Shown: positions 50,381 to 61,799 of the stretch, in pieces
Layout of the letters: every line of letters begins with the position of its first letter
How positions within the stretch are numbered: the first letter of the stretch is position 1
Origin: Circinella umbellata
Taxonomy: Eukaryota; Mucoromycota; Mucoromycetes; Mucorales; Lichtheimiaceae
Assembly (NCBI GenBank): GCA_025093555.1
Contig: JAIWNF010000020.1
Location: 434,001-498,000 of the forward strand
Length of the DNA: 64,000 nt
Direction of reading: 5' to 3'
The notes under the pieces: model-generated
Told to the model about the DNA's origin: nothing
Seen by the model: only the letters and a program-made list of their open reading frames with translations
Database searches by the model: none
Program-made: the position numbers and the translations under genes

Positions 50381-52614
50381 TAAAAAAAAACTCAAATTAT
50401 ATATGATACGTAAAAAAAAAACCACATGATTTCCTATAATTTCTATCTACTATTAACAACCAACATTTCTCTTTCGAATATTGATATTTCTATATTCAAC
50501 TGATCAGCTCAACCGTAATATTCTCTTTTCTTACTTTTATATGTACACGTACATAGTATATTGATCAACAAAATTTTTGGCTACAGTATAAGGCCATCAA
50601 GCTTATGGGATATTGAAATTTACTATTCACAAAGAAAACAGAGTAAAAAAAACTTTCTTTTATACGTACGTAATATCAATATTTTATACTCTTTATTGTA
50701 GATATATGAAGTAATTTTTTTCTTGTATGATCAGACTTAATCATTTTTATGCCAGAGTAGACATGTGCATATAAAAAACACATCGCCGATAATTTTATAT
50801 CATCATTTAAAACAACTACTATTCTTCCTCACCTTGTGCTCATGTATCAACAAATTATATAAATAGAAAAAAAAAGTCAAGGACGTATGAAGGTACTCCA
50901 GCCATTCATGCTCAGGACATGGTTGAAGTGGCCAATGAGCTCGCAGCCGCTCTCGACCGAAAGACTAGAGCTGCACTAGCTAACAATAAAAAAGAAAATT
51001 CAACATGGTACGGGGTATATTGGAATAAGATAAACAAAATACATAACCCACGCTATGTGCAGACCCCACTATCAATGACTGCATTACTCGAAAGTTAATA
51101 TCTCTCTTTACCAAAAAAGCCTACAGATCAAGAAAAGAACCACATGGAACAATTCTCTCTTTTTTAATCATGCGGATCGCCAGGTCAGTCTACAGTTATA
51201 AAATAGCTTGTTTCGCAGCAATTCTTTATCTCTTTTGCTTTTGTGGTAGGCAACAAGTAGGCATGTTGGAAGCTCAGTTTGATGTCTTTCGCAGTGTTCG
51301 ACCTTGTGTGGGAGGATAGGAGTTCTATATGTCTCTCAACGTCCACAATTGTGAACAGATTAGGTGTTGTTCCTTTACATTCAGCTACATTTGGCCGTGA
51401 TGTAAAGATGCATTTTCACCTTGGACATCAACACACTAAATAATAATAATATTTCTCTTTAATAAAAAACGTTTAAGTTTGTTGATCAATGTACTATAAG
51501 AATGTGTAATGTGTATGTGTTAGCGATTTAAGATATTGCTGAAATAAATGTTTAAATTCTCTTTTAAGAGAATAAAAAAGAAGATATAAATCTGCAATTT
51601 TTGTATTGTTATTCTTCAAAACCTACTCACTGATCTTTCTTGAGTGAGTAATAAAAGTTAAATAAATCAACATACAAAGCAGAGAACCATATTGCATATA
51701 TTCTTCTCCATGTCAAGGAGTTATTTTGCAGGAATCTAAGTACTATTACTTGAATGCCAGAACTATTCAAGAACAATTAACGAATACGTATTATATGTAG
51801 TTCGGTAAAAAAAGTTGAAATAATTATAGAATGACTCTTCTTTCCTTGATAATCGTAAAATATTCGATGGATTCATGCAAATCGTAATGTCTATCAAGTG
51901 CATTAGAGCAAAAGGTAAGAGATTAGTAATATACATACGTAATCAAAGTGATTGTTTTTTTTAAAATGGAAGGTACTTTTTTTTTGTGTATAATATATTA
52001 TTCGAACACTTTGGTACTATTGATCAGTAATCATCAATACATCTTTATATTATTTATTTTACTAGGTTAGCTTTTAAACTATCAAATAAATAGTTACCAG
52101 TGTCATTAAAAATCGCACAGATAACAGGCAGTGTTAATGGAACATTCGTGTAACCATAGAGATTACGCACGGATTGAATAATATCGCTGTTTTGTGAACA
52201 CTAATTGGGAAGTAAAAATTGATACCTATACAGTATTTTTATATATTACATATTTATTTTACTAAAATGGTTTCAATAGTGTAAAATTGATTAACACGAA
52301 TATCATTTATAAGAATTTGTTATAGAAAGAAAAAAGCTAATTTACATAGTTTCTTAATGAAGTACGTATGTTTAGTAAGAGAAGTGGATACTGATAATAT
52401 TACAAGAGGATTGGCTATGCGTGTTGATGCTGTACCACTACAATTGAAAGCCCACGAGAAAAGAATCGCATAGGTAGAGCCACCCATATTTTATTTTTAT
52501 CGTTTTTTGCTGTTTCTATTTATTTTTTTTGGTGAGTATAAGAGAGAGAGAGGGGGGTAAATAAAAAAATATAAAGAAGTCTATACTATGTATAATAATG
52601 AATAAAAATATTAA
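50381..52614 (+). repeat. Inverted ~2.3-kb duplication, copy B
   Basis: This is the reverse-complement match of 26926-29292. It lacks ~110 nt present in copy A near 28850-28960 and ~20 nt near 29225. Small indels relative to copy A include one GTAA unit missing at a splice donor (near 50515), AGAC missing in an exon (near 50598), an extra ATAC unit (near 51938) and an extra ACGT-type unit (near 52364). The repeats point toward each other around a 21-kb unique block. Confidence 0.85.
50587..52473 (+). pseudogene. Unrecognised coding units in repeat copy B, frameshifted
   Basis: The blocks correspond to copy A: 50587-50640 (YKAI... with a 4-nt deletion), 50877-51098 (RTYEGTPAIHAQDM... to SMTALLES and TAA), 51261-51443 (ACWKLSLMSF... 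to HQHTK and TAA) and 52350-52473 (ending HEKRIA and TAG, with a 4-nt insertion after its start). The upstream donor present in copy A (CCGTAAGTAA) is reduced to CCGTAATA here. The middle exons are nearly unchanged in sequence. The lesions make this copy the more decayed one. Confidence 0.5.
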
Positions 52615-53663
52615 TATTTAACAGGTAGTGAACAATAGTGTAATTGAAAGCATTGCAAATGGTCTACGTTATCTCTTACCCCGGAAAATCTAGATTCTGT
52701 TAACGGGAAATGTCTACTAGTGTTGAAGTTGATTGCAAACCTCAATAAATACACCGCGCAAGTAACTCGCAATGAAGAATCAATGATTTAATTTAATATA
52801 ATAGAGTAGAATATTTTTTTGGTGATTTTGGAGAGGATCATAACGGATTATCTCTAAACAATTGTAACTGGACCTCTCTACAAATTTCTACTCTTGTTCT
52901 TGTACCCACGCGCCAAAATTAAAGCAATGTGTAACACAAGAATATTTTACATTTAAAAAAAGACTACTTCTTTATCATCCTTTTTAAAAATTAAACTTAT
53001 TTCTGTACCTGAGGTTTTTAAGGTTTCATGTTCCATAAACTAAATAATATGAATTTGAAACTTCCCTTATAAAATTTACTACATTAAAAATTTGCTACTA
53101 TTATAACTACCAATTCCTTCACAAAATAAATAAAAATCTTTTTTTAGTTATTGCAATCAATTTAAGAATAGAGAACAAGGAATTTCTATTTTTTTTAATG
53201 TTCATCTTTTCATTCAATCAACTCGGACAAAATGATAATGCCATTTCTTGACTTGTAATCTAAATGTTGAACTGATTCCTTTGAATACGTATAAAATTTG
53301 TTTGTATGTAAAGTCTTGAAAATGACATATTAATAATGCCGTAGTTTTACTACTATCTAATTTAATATATTATATTAAAGGGGCCATACACTATAAACTT
53401 TCTATTATATAATTTACAAATGGGATCTCTTGATACGTAACATATTTATGTTACCTTACTCGTGGCAATCACCCTTTTTTTTTTGACATGGTCGTGGTAG
53501 CATTATATCGCGAAAAGACTAAAATGGAAAAGGCCTAATATCCAAATCAGAACAATCAATCACATGATACTTATTTTTTATTTTTATTCAGAAAAAAAAG
53601 ACGCGTTCAATTTTTGTCTCTCTTTTTTTCATTCCAAACTCCCATAAATTTTATACTTTTATA
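52615..53663. other. Intergenic, no gene seen
   Basis: AT-rich DNA between repeat copy B and the F-box pseudogene. No coding block, tRNA or repeat recognised. Confidence 0.5.
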
Positions 53664-53900
53664 ATGACTCTACCCGAAAACCGCACTCAACCAGAATTGA
53701 CACTATCAAACAAGAGAAGATTGACGGCTCACAGCCAAAATATTCAAGAGAAGACTGTGTGCTCTACTACTGCACCTCTTTCTCTTTCAAAACACGCTGT
53801 CTCTCATAATGAAAAGCAAGCTACGCGTTCTACTGTTGTGCCTGTTTTTCGAACAGAGAACCGTAATGATGAAAAACAGATTACATGTTTTAATACAATA

Positions 53901-54325
53901 GGGTGTCTCAAACATCAAAATTTGTGCAAATATTCACAAACAGATATTCGCAGCGGATTCTGAAAGTAGCCAATCAGAGAAGAAATCGCTTGGAAGAACT
54001 TTGAGACCCTCTCGCTGTAAGATGAAAAAAATGATAGTAAAAAAATGTACATTCTAATAAAAAATAATCATCTAATGTATTTATATATATATATAAATCC
54101 ATGAATAGCTATATAGACTCATAACAATATAGTTTTAAACATAGAATATCTTTATACTTAAAAAGAAATATTTTTTTATACGAATATTCGTGAAATTCAT
54201 GCTTTTTACGCCGATTTTTGAAAAGTACGAATATTCGTACACCGACCAATCGAAATCGCTCCTTACAAATATTGAAAATCTGCTGATTTTCAATATTTGC
54301 AAAAATTTGGATGTTTGAGACACCC
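53901..54325. mobile_element. MITE with 34-bp terminal inverted repeats, TA target site (mariner-like)
   Basis: The left end reads GGGTGTCTCAAACATC followed by AAAATTTGTGCAAATATT. The right end, on the other strand, is the same over 34 bp with two mismatches. Both ends are flanked by TA (53899-53900 and 54326-54327), the target of Tc1/mariner elements. The 425-bp interior has no long coding frame. It contains a perfect 14-bp-arm hairpin (AAATATTGAAAATC, loop TGCT, about 54267-54298) and repeated CGAATATTCG palindromes near 54180-54240. Confidence 0.8.
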
Positions 54326-55156
54326 TAATGTCTCCTGTCAAAGTCGATATTATTTCTTTAGTCCCTTTAGAAATCGCAGAACTCATTATAAAGCTTCTTC
54401 CTCGTCGTCATATAGAAAATTACTTGGACGTCAGCAAACAATGGCGGGAACGTATACTAGGATGTCCTTCGCTTTGGAAAAAAATTGTAATCATGATAGA
54501 GAATTCAGTGGAGTACAGATTTTTTAACGATATAGCATATCATACCTCCCATTTGACAATTGAAATCAGGAAACACAAGATGGATCAAATTCATAACAAA
54601 ATACGATCAATCGATCTCCCTTCTTTAAAATCATTAACATTAAAATCAAGTATGTTGCTTTTTTTTCTTTCTTTGGTCTTGTTATTAGGGTAAGAAAGAT
54701 ACTGTACCTGATTTTTTTTTGTCAACATTAGGCACAACTATTACAAGAAGCGGACGATCGTTTTCAAGTATTATATTATTAATGTCGACAAATCTGACTG
54801 AAATGTTCTTAGATTTGAAGTGTGATGAAGTACCGGTGTTATTGGGTGGCATCTTAAAGAAGTTCAAAAACCTTCGTATACTTCAATACCACTGTTTGAA
54901 ACTGGGGCAATCAGACTTTGAGTCATTAGATAAATTGCAACTTGTGTGGCTCTCGATAAATGTACAGTCTGGGATTATTCCAAAGTCGACGCTGAAGCAC
55001 TTGGTCTTACGCTCTCCTTTGCTTCGCTGTCTTCATGTTAATTGGATTAATTTTGACATTTTCGACATATTTGATAATTATAATATTCCTTTGAACACCT
55101 TGACAGTTGGAAATCCTCACAAGTTCCGGTTTTCTCAACGGTATATCAATAATGAT

Positions 55157-55843
55157 CTCCTTAAGGATTGTCGCTGGGGTTACAAAGAAGCAAAACGGGA
55201 ACATTACTCAAAATGCCCTCTTTTGACAAATTTGCTCCTCGACCTTACAAATAAATAAGGTACAATTCCACCGCTTACATATCCTATGCAACCACTAGAC
55301 TTTATACTGAACAAAATACCAAAATCTGAGATAGGTCTATCATCAGAAAAATGGAAAGTGGTCTGGCCTGCGCTCATTCGCGTCCTAAGAGAAATTGATA
55401 TTCTTACTCACCCGGACGAAATTTTTGGTGAAGACGAACCAGCACCAGAGGAAGCTTTGGAATTATCTATAACCAACACGACGCAGAATGAACAGTAATC
55501 TCTACCTCCTACCTACTAGCTTAGTCTTACCTGCACTACATATAACATTTTTTTTCTTCTCTTCCTTCTTTTTGTATTTTATTTCCTTTTAGTACTTTTT
55601 GATTATTACCCTATATATATATATTATATACATTATTTCTCTTCGCATAATCCATCTCGTCACCCTTCTTCTCACACCCCTACACCAGCATAACTTTTCC
55701 CCTTACTGGGGTTTTTCAGTTATAGTCACTCTCCACTCTCTTCTCATAATTAATTTTCTCCGCGTCCGTACCGCAAGGAAGCGACCATATGTCCAAAGAC
55801 GCAGGTCACTAAGTCTTCCATTTAATAAATATAAATTTTAAAC
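55157..55843 (+). mobile_element. 5'-truncated LINE-like insertion with 15-bp target duplication
   Basis: TATATCAATAATGAT flanks the insert on both sides (55142-55156 and 55844-55858), a direct target duplication. The 687-bp insert starts in mid-frame. It reads DCRWGYKEAKREHYSKCPLL, then an in-frame TAA, then WKVVWPALIRVLREIDIL and a C-terminal acidic end with a stop at 55496-55498. A T/C-rich 3' part and an A-rich end (AATAAATATAAATTTTAAA) follow. A Cys/His-containing tail followed by such an end, with 5' truncation and a long variable TSD, is typical of non-LTR retrotransposons. The assignment to a LINE rests on structure and a weak resemblance, not on a reverse transcriptase domain. Confidence 0.6.
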
Positions 55844-56683
55844 TATATCAATAATGATACCAATCTTCGGGTCTTGGCAATTACAAGCGTAACATCTTTG
55901 AATCGATTGTTCTATATCTTGTCAAATAGTAGCTCATTGGAAGCATTATATATCCCTGGTGTTTTAAGTGCCCAAAATCAAGTTGAAAATGTCAATTTAA
56001 GACTCGATCATTCGTCTCCTCTTCCCATCTTAACGAACTTGAATTATATAAACGTACATTATATCACCATGACAAATCCTTGGATCCTTATTGGGACAAT
56101 CTTGAAAAAAGCGGTACGATTGGAGACATTTGTGTTGAATGACTGGGAATGACACAATGACGATGCTGAGGATGACCAGCCTGTAGATATGAGGACCGAT
56201 ATCAATACTACTGCACAAATTGACGCCATTGCACACTTGGCAACATTTACTCGGGCTCGATTTGTCAATTCGAATTTAAATGCACCAGATATTACACGCC
56301 TTATAAACCAATTAGTATTACGCAACTCACAACAGTCTTTGGTCCAGGAACTGAAATATATCAATTGTTATGGAGCAAACGTTGCCAGCATAATTAAAGC
56401 AGTTACGATTTGTACATTAAAAAAGTTCCGAATATGCGGTTCTTCAAGGCTTTTCAAAAAAAAGAAGGATATGAATAAGTTGAGTAGCGCCCTGGGATCA
56501 AATACAAACTTAATCTCAATTGTGTTGGAAGATATTAAGATTTTGGACGACGCAGATATTGAAAATTTGTCAAAGAGTACAACTCTAACCAGTATCCAGT
56601 TTCGAAGAGTTTCTGGATATTCGAAGAAATCAGCATCTTTATTCGATAATCATGTTCCACGTAATCACTTTTCTACATATTAG

Positions 56684-58756
56684 CATAATCAATACCTTTT
56701 TCCATTTCTACGTACGTACTCGTTTCTTTTTTTTTATAATATATGTAAGTGCTTAATCAATATTGAGCAGATCATAATACAAATATTGTTTAATTGAAAG
56801 CGACGAGAGAATAAAAGCTCATATATGTAGATTTTTTTTTTGGTTCTTTTGAATGGAGCAAATTACATTTTTATTTCTCATAATATTAAAAAATTCGCTC
56901 ATTGTCAAGACTATTACTGTATTATTATAATCATTTTCTTATATAAAAACAAACCATTATGTAAATAAAGAAGTAATTGCAGGCGACTTTGTTTAAAAGA
57001 TGACCAGCAGCAACAACATTTTTTTTCCACAGAAGCTTTCTTGTAATTCATTCAATTCAACGTTTATTTATATACTGGCGGTAACAACTTCTGTTACTAT
57101 GCATATAGAAACTTTGCAAAGATGAGGGTGGTTGTTATTATTCTCGTATTAAAAGGTTGGATTCTAGATTCTCGGAGTAAGAACTTTGGTCTAAAGCAAT
57201 TTTTTTTCGTGAATGGTTTAGCAATAAGGTAATTGCAACAGAAGAGTTCTGGTTAACAGTGAAGCCATGTAAATGTAACATGTACGAAGCTGATATTAAG
57301 ACTCTTGAACTTTATATTTTTTATAACATGTGTACGAAGAGACAAATTGAACGAGAAGAATCAATTTACCCCGAGAATAGTTGAAGCTGTAAAAAAAAAA
57401 ATCAAAGACGGTTGTGCTGGACAGATTAAACACGAATACAAGAAACATACAATACGTATCTCACCCATCATTAAGTTAATTTTTTTAGTGAATAAATGCT
57501 CTATATAATAAATTTGTTGTCATGATTTATTATTATTTTTTATCTCATAGACATTACAACACTAGTCAATTGGTCTGTATAAGATAAAGACTGATTATCC
57601 ATTGTGTTATAATCATGATATGTTTCTGGATACTCAAAACATGGTGATTTCTTGTTTTTTTTCGACAGACTGTTACGTAACAGTATAAACTTTGAATAGT
57701 CATATTCCTATATTCTTGTATATTTTGATAAAGAAATGAATATTTTATCACTGCTCTGATTTCTTTTTAATATGAGATTACTGTTTACGTAGTTTAGATT
57801 GATATTGAATTCACAGTAAACTGTGTTTGTATTAAAAAGTCAAACAAGATATTACATGAGAATGAATCTTTTTTAGATTCATTGGATACGTAGAACTATC
57901 TTTATAATAAAAATAAAATAAAAGGTAGAAACAAAGCCTTCCGCTCTATAAAACACTCTATAATTTCCACCTGTAGGAATAATTATGAATATACTATTTC
58001 ATACACTTTAAATACAATAATTTTTTCTTCTATACAAAAATATATAACCCAGTAGATATATTCTTATTTTTTATTTTTACGTACGTACTCGTTATTTTAA
58101 TCATATCGCGTCTCACTGAATACACCAACAAACTATACAAACTATTTTGAAACAGAGTTACTTTAAAAATATATTCTTTTCATAGAAACATAAAAGATTT
58201 TGCTTCGTGATTCTAGATCAAAGATGAAAGGTACATTATGCTTTTTTTAGATGACCAGCATAATATTTATTTATTTTTCAAGGATAAACGTGTCGTGCAA
58301 AAAAAAGGGGGTGGGAAAGTAGATTTGAAAACGATGTTCTTTATAATGATCAGTTAGGAGTAAAGGTCTAGGTTCCTAAATAATGTGAGGTAACCATTTT
58401 ATGCAAAATAAAACATAGTATGTATGTGTGTCACCATGGCAAAACTAATATTATTCCCTTTTTTTTTCTTCACTTTGCTTGTCTACATCATATAAAAAAA
58501 AGTCAGACATACAAAAGCATTGATGCATGATAAAGGATGTTACCATTGTTTCGGATTTAAAAAAAAAAGTCTTTTTCAGAGCTCCCTTTTTTTTTTTTTT
58601 TTTTTTTTTCTTACACCAGCAACAACCAACACGGTAAGTACTACTTTTTTTCCTTCTCTACGTATCTATTGTTTTTCTTTTTTATGATTTTATTATACAT
58701 GTTATTACATTTGACGAGCTTGATATTCTTATTCTTATTTTTTTATTCTTTTTAAG
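56684..58756. other. Gene-poor AT-rich stretch
   Basis: No gene seen. A frame at 57305-57508 is basic and short and I do not call it. Perfect palindromes such as ACTGTTACGTAACAGT (near 57668) and CACAGTAAACTGTG (near 57812) occur. A T tract of more than 20 nt lies at about 58588-58609, followed by AACAACCAACACGGTAAGTA, which has the shape of an exon end and splice donor. Confidence 0.45.
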
Positions 58757-58973
58757 GAAGCGCCGCAGCAATCACGTGAGGACGACGAATGACGCGACAA
58801 TCTCTTTTGACTTTAAAAGGAAAGTGAAAAGTGGGTAAATTAATACTCTTTACTATCTTCGGATAGTAAAGGGGGCCGATGATCCAGTTATCAACTGGGG
58901 AGGTCGGGTCTTGATGCAATACCACCTTCACGTGATAGGACTTGTCCACGTAGCTTTTTTTTTTTTTTTTTGC
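58757..58973 (+). ncRNA. Candidate structured RNA (UUCG hairpin, T-run terminator)
   Basis: This GC-rich island stands out from AT-rich flanks. It contains a perfect 10-bp hairpin CTTTACTATC-TTCG-GATAGTAAAG (58848-58871), a second hairpin CCAGTT-ATC-AACTGG (about 58881-58895), and possible long-range pairing of ATCACGTGAGG (about 58771) with CCTTCACGTGAT (about 58925). It ends in a run of more than 15 T (58955-58971), as at RNA polymerase III terminators. The island begins right after a TTTTTAAG that looks like a splice acceptor matching GTAAGTACT at 58634. I could not match it to U1-U6, SRP RNA, U3, or RNase P/MRP by eye. A minus-strand frame over the same region (58949-58752) is the alternative reading. 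Confidence 0.4.
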
Positions 58974-60770
58974 AGTTTTATAACAAATATTTGATTATAA
59001 TGTGTTTGTAAACCATTGGGGTTCTGCTTAAAATGATTTCTTTTTGTATTCGTATTTTATTATTAATAATTCAAATAAATCTTCGTTTTAAAAATGTGTC
59101 GTCTCTTTATAATAATTTATATGTTCATATAAAGTAATGTAAAACCTAAGATAGAAATTTAATTACTGGTTACCATGACACAATGATCTGCCAGATTCTA
59201 CATAGTTGATAAGATTCCCAATGGTAGGGTCAACAGCAACATATGCAAACAGTAGCTAGGGAGATGTGATATTTGAATTGAATATATAACTACGAAAAAC
59301 GTTTTCTTTCTCTTTCTGGCTTTACCGCGGTACAGATACATATACAATCCAGCTAAAGTAAATAGTCAAGCAAAATAAGAACTTTTTTTGTACGTAAACG
59401 ACAACAGCGAGATTGTTACGTTCCCATGACAAAAAGCTGCTGGCGCAATCCATTATTGCAGTTACTCTCATCCGTAAAATAAAATCAACTATCTACAAAT
59501 GCAAGAGCACAACAAAATGATTGAGCATTCCAGAAACCACGAAGAATATATAACAGTCAGTAAAACAATAAGCAACGTTCTCTGGAACTACGGGCAAACG
59601 GATGATCTTTTGAAAAAATTGCTACTGTTGCAAAAATGATTCCCTTAAAAACTGAAACTGTTGTTTTTATTGAAAAAATACTGTTTTTTTTTTCGCCACT
59701 TTTTAACCAAATCACTCTAGTACATAAAAAAACATAAAGCTTTATTAGCATATGATATATACTGATACGTTTAAAGATCAAATAAATTTGCCGTACAGTT
59801 TTATTGGGGTGTCTAATACAATTCTATAAAAGCCTAAAAACCCTCCACCCATATTTCGTATATAAATATATGTAGCTAAATGATCGAGTTCAAAAGTGAG
59901 TTATTATAAAACACAATTCCTTATTTAATCCCCTCCCCCGATTCGGAAAAATGGATGTTATCATTGTTAAATTTGGGTGTATTGTTAAGTAAAGTTGTAT
60001 TTTTCTCTATAAAGCTTAATAAATAGTATAATATTGAAAAAATAAATGAGTCGTTTAGGTACTAATGGGTAAAGATCAGTTAAAGTTTTATTGAATACTA
60101 CTTTTTTCTTTGGAGACAATTGAAGGTTGAAGGGGGCGGAGAGAAAGGAAAGATGTACTGTATGCTGTACATATAATTATGTTTTTCAAATATACTTTTG
60201 TACCGAGCCTTAACATGTGCATTGGTTTTGTATTGATCCTTTTGATAACTAGAATAATTTTAATTTTTTAAACTAAAGTACGTACAAGTTCTATATACAC
60301 CTTTTCAATCACGGAAAAAAAAATGTCGGATAATAAGGAAATGGTCCGGCAAATATATTGCAAGTGTACTCATAAGCAAATACTGATAAACATAGAAATG
60401 AGAGATTTCTGGGACGTTAAAACCATATTAAAATAAACGAGATTATAGTCAATGTATATACCAAAATTCGTCTCACGGGAGTACTCTACTAATTACGAAA
60501 AATTACTCAATTTATACAAGTCACATGAGTTCCAATAAGCTTAGGAGAAAAACACCCAATGTTCCAGTTATTGAATAAAATAGGAAAAAGCGACACCTAA
60601 GTTGGTTTCCTTTTCTAAATTTGAGAGAGTTTAATATATATACGACTTTTATATCTTTTTTTTTCAATGATATCATAGATTTTATTATTAAAAAAGAATC
60701 ACTTATAAACAGTATTTCTTTTACATTTTCTATATATTGATCAAGACAAATAAATAAAGGAAAAAGAGCT
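58974..60770. other. Intergenic, promoter side of the dehydrogenase gene
   Basis: AT-rich, no gene seen. The GGGGTGTCTAATAC near 59808 resembles the MITE end, but no partner end was found. Confidence 0.45.
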
Positions 60771-61799
60771 ATGGCCACTACTAACGACGACAACATCAAC
60801 GACAACAACAAAAAGGTCGTCTTAATTACCGGAGGTACCAGTGGTCTTGGTCGTAATGCTGCCAAATATATTCTTTCAGAAGGTCACACTGTAATTATTA
60901 CAGGAAGAAGTAAAAATCGAATCGAAGAAACATTTGAATGGATAAAGCCTACTCCAGATGAAAAAACACGACTTCATTCAATAGTTCTTCATTTGGATAA
61001 CTTGGAGAGTATTAGAAATGCAGTTGAATCATTCAAGTCCTTAAATCTCACACTGGATACCTTAATCAACAATGCTGGTGCTCTATATACAAGTCTTCAG
61101 TATTCGGAAGAGACACATGTAGTGGAAAAGACATTCTTTACCAATACCATAGGCCCATGGTAATTACTGTGATTATAATAAGTTCCATTCCTTTTTTATG
61201 TGGAAAATAGTAGGCTCAATAGAAAAACAAATTATATATGTTGTAGGTATTTCACAATGTTAATCAAACCATACATAATCAAAGGAGGTAGAGTTTTATT
61301 TGCCACTTCAGGACTTCACGATCCAGAATTCAAGGTACCATTAAGTGAATATGGTGTTGAATATGTTACTACACCTAACTTTTTCAATAACTTGGATGGA
61401 AAACAAAGTTATAATGCCTTAGGCTTTTACAAGGCGAGTAAATTAGCCATGATGTGGATTGCGTACCTTTTGGTAAAGCAAGTTTCGGATTTAGAGATTA
61501 TTGCTCTTGAACCAGGTTTTATACCAACAACTGAATTGACAGGTTCTCAACCTTGGCTTGTCAGAATGTTTTTTCGTCATATCATGATTTATTTTAATTC
61601 TGCAACAACTACTGAAGATACATGTGCTAATTGGTATCGAGAATATGCAACAAGTCCTAAATTTAATGGTACCAGTGGTAAATATTTTTTTTCTGGAAAA
61701 GAAATCAAAAGCTCAGAGCGATCATATGATATGGAAGAAGCAACCAGGTTTTGGAATATTTCTTGTGATATTTGTAATACACCCGAATATTGTCTTTAA
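60771..61799 (+). CDS. Short-chain dehydrogenase/reductase (retinol dehydrogenase/WWOX-like)
   Basis: Two exons (60771-61159 and 61247-61799, splitting a Trp codon) encode 313 aa. NAD(P)-binding motif TGGTSGLG lies at aa 20-27. NNAG is at about aa 100-103. The catalytic set is Ser of FATSG (about aa 151) and YKASK (Y191, K195). LEPGFIPTTEL follows, as in the classical C-terminal part. The overall layout fits the SDR subfamily of retinol dehydrogenase-like and WW-domain oxidoreductase-like proteins; no WW domain is present. The N terminus is Asn/Asp-rich (MATTNDDNINDNN), with no targeting signal. The substrate cannot be inferred. The gene is isolated: 4 kb of gene-poor DNA upstream, debris downstream. 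Confidence 0.92.

Larger units (their letters stand above)
53664..56683 (+). pseudogene. F-box/LRR protein gene with two transposon insertions and a nonsense codon
   Basis: The frame runs 53664-53900, resumes at 54328-54649, splices across 54650-54731 (GTATGT...TTAG) to 54732-55156, and resumes after an insertion at 55859-56683. Removing the two inserts and the intron gives one frame of about 602 codons with a single internal TGA (56150-56152). The F-box is at 54343-54490 (IISLVPLEIAELIIKLLP, then the CPSLWKKI stretch). The rest has leucine-rich repeat-like periodicity (LTEMFLDLKCDEV, LRILQYHCLKL, LKHLVLRSPLLRCLHV). F-box proteins recruit substrates to SCF ubiquitin ligases. Each of the three lesions alone would break the full-length product, though a shorter protein from the ATG at 54328 cannot be excluded. 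The 79-codon N-terminal part is Ser/Thr/Asn-rich and has no recognised domain. Confidence 0.8.

Noticed and set aside
57305..57508. 67-codon basic frame
   Set aside because: No domain, no clear promoter or splice context, surrounded by AT-rich DNA.
59808..59821. GGGGTGTCTAATAC as a second MITE end
   Set aside because: Only 8-9 bases match the 53901 element and no partner end was found within 1 kb.
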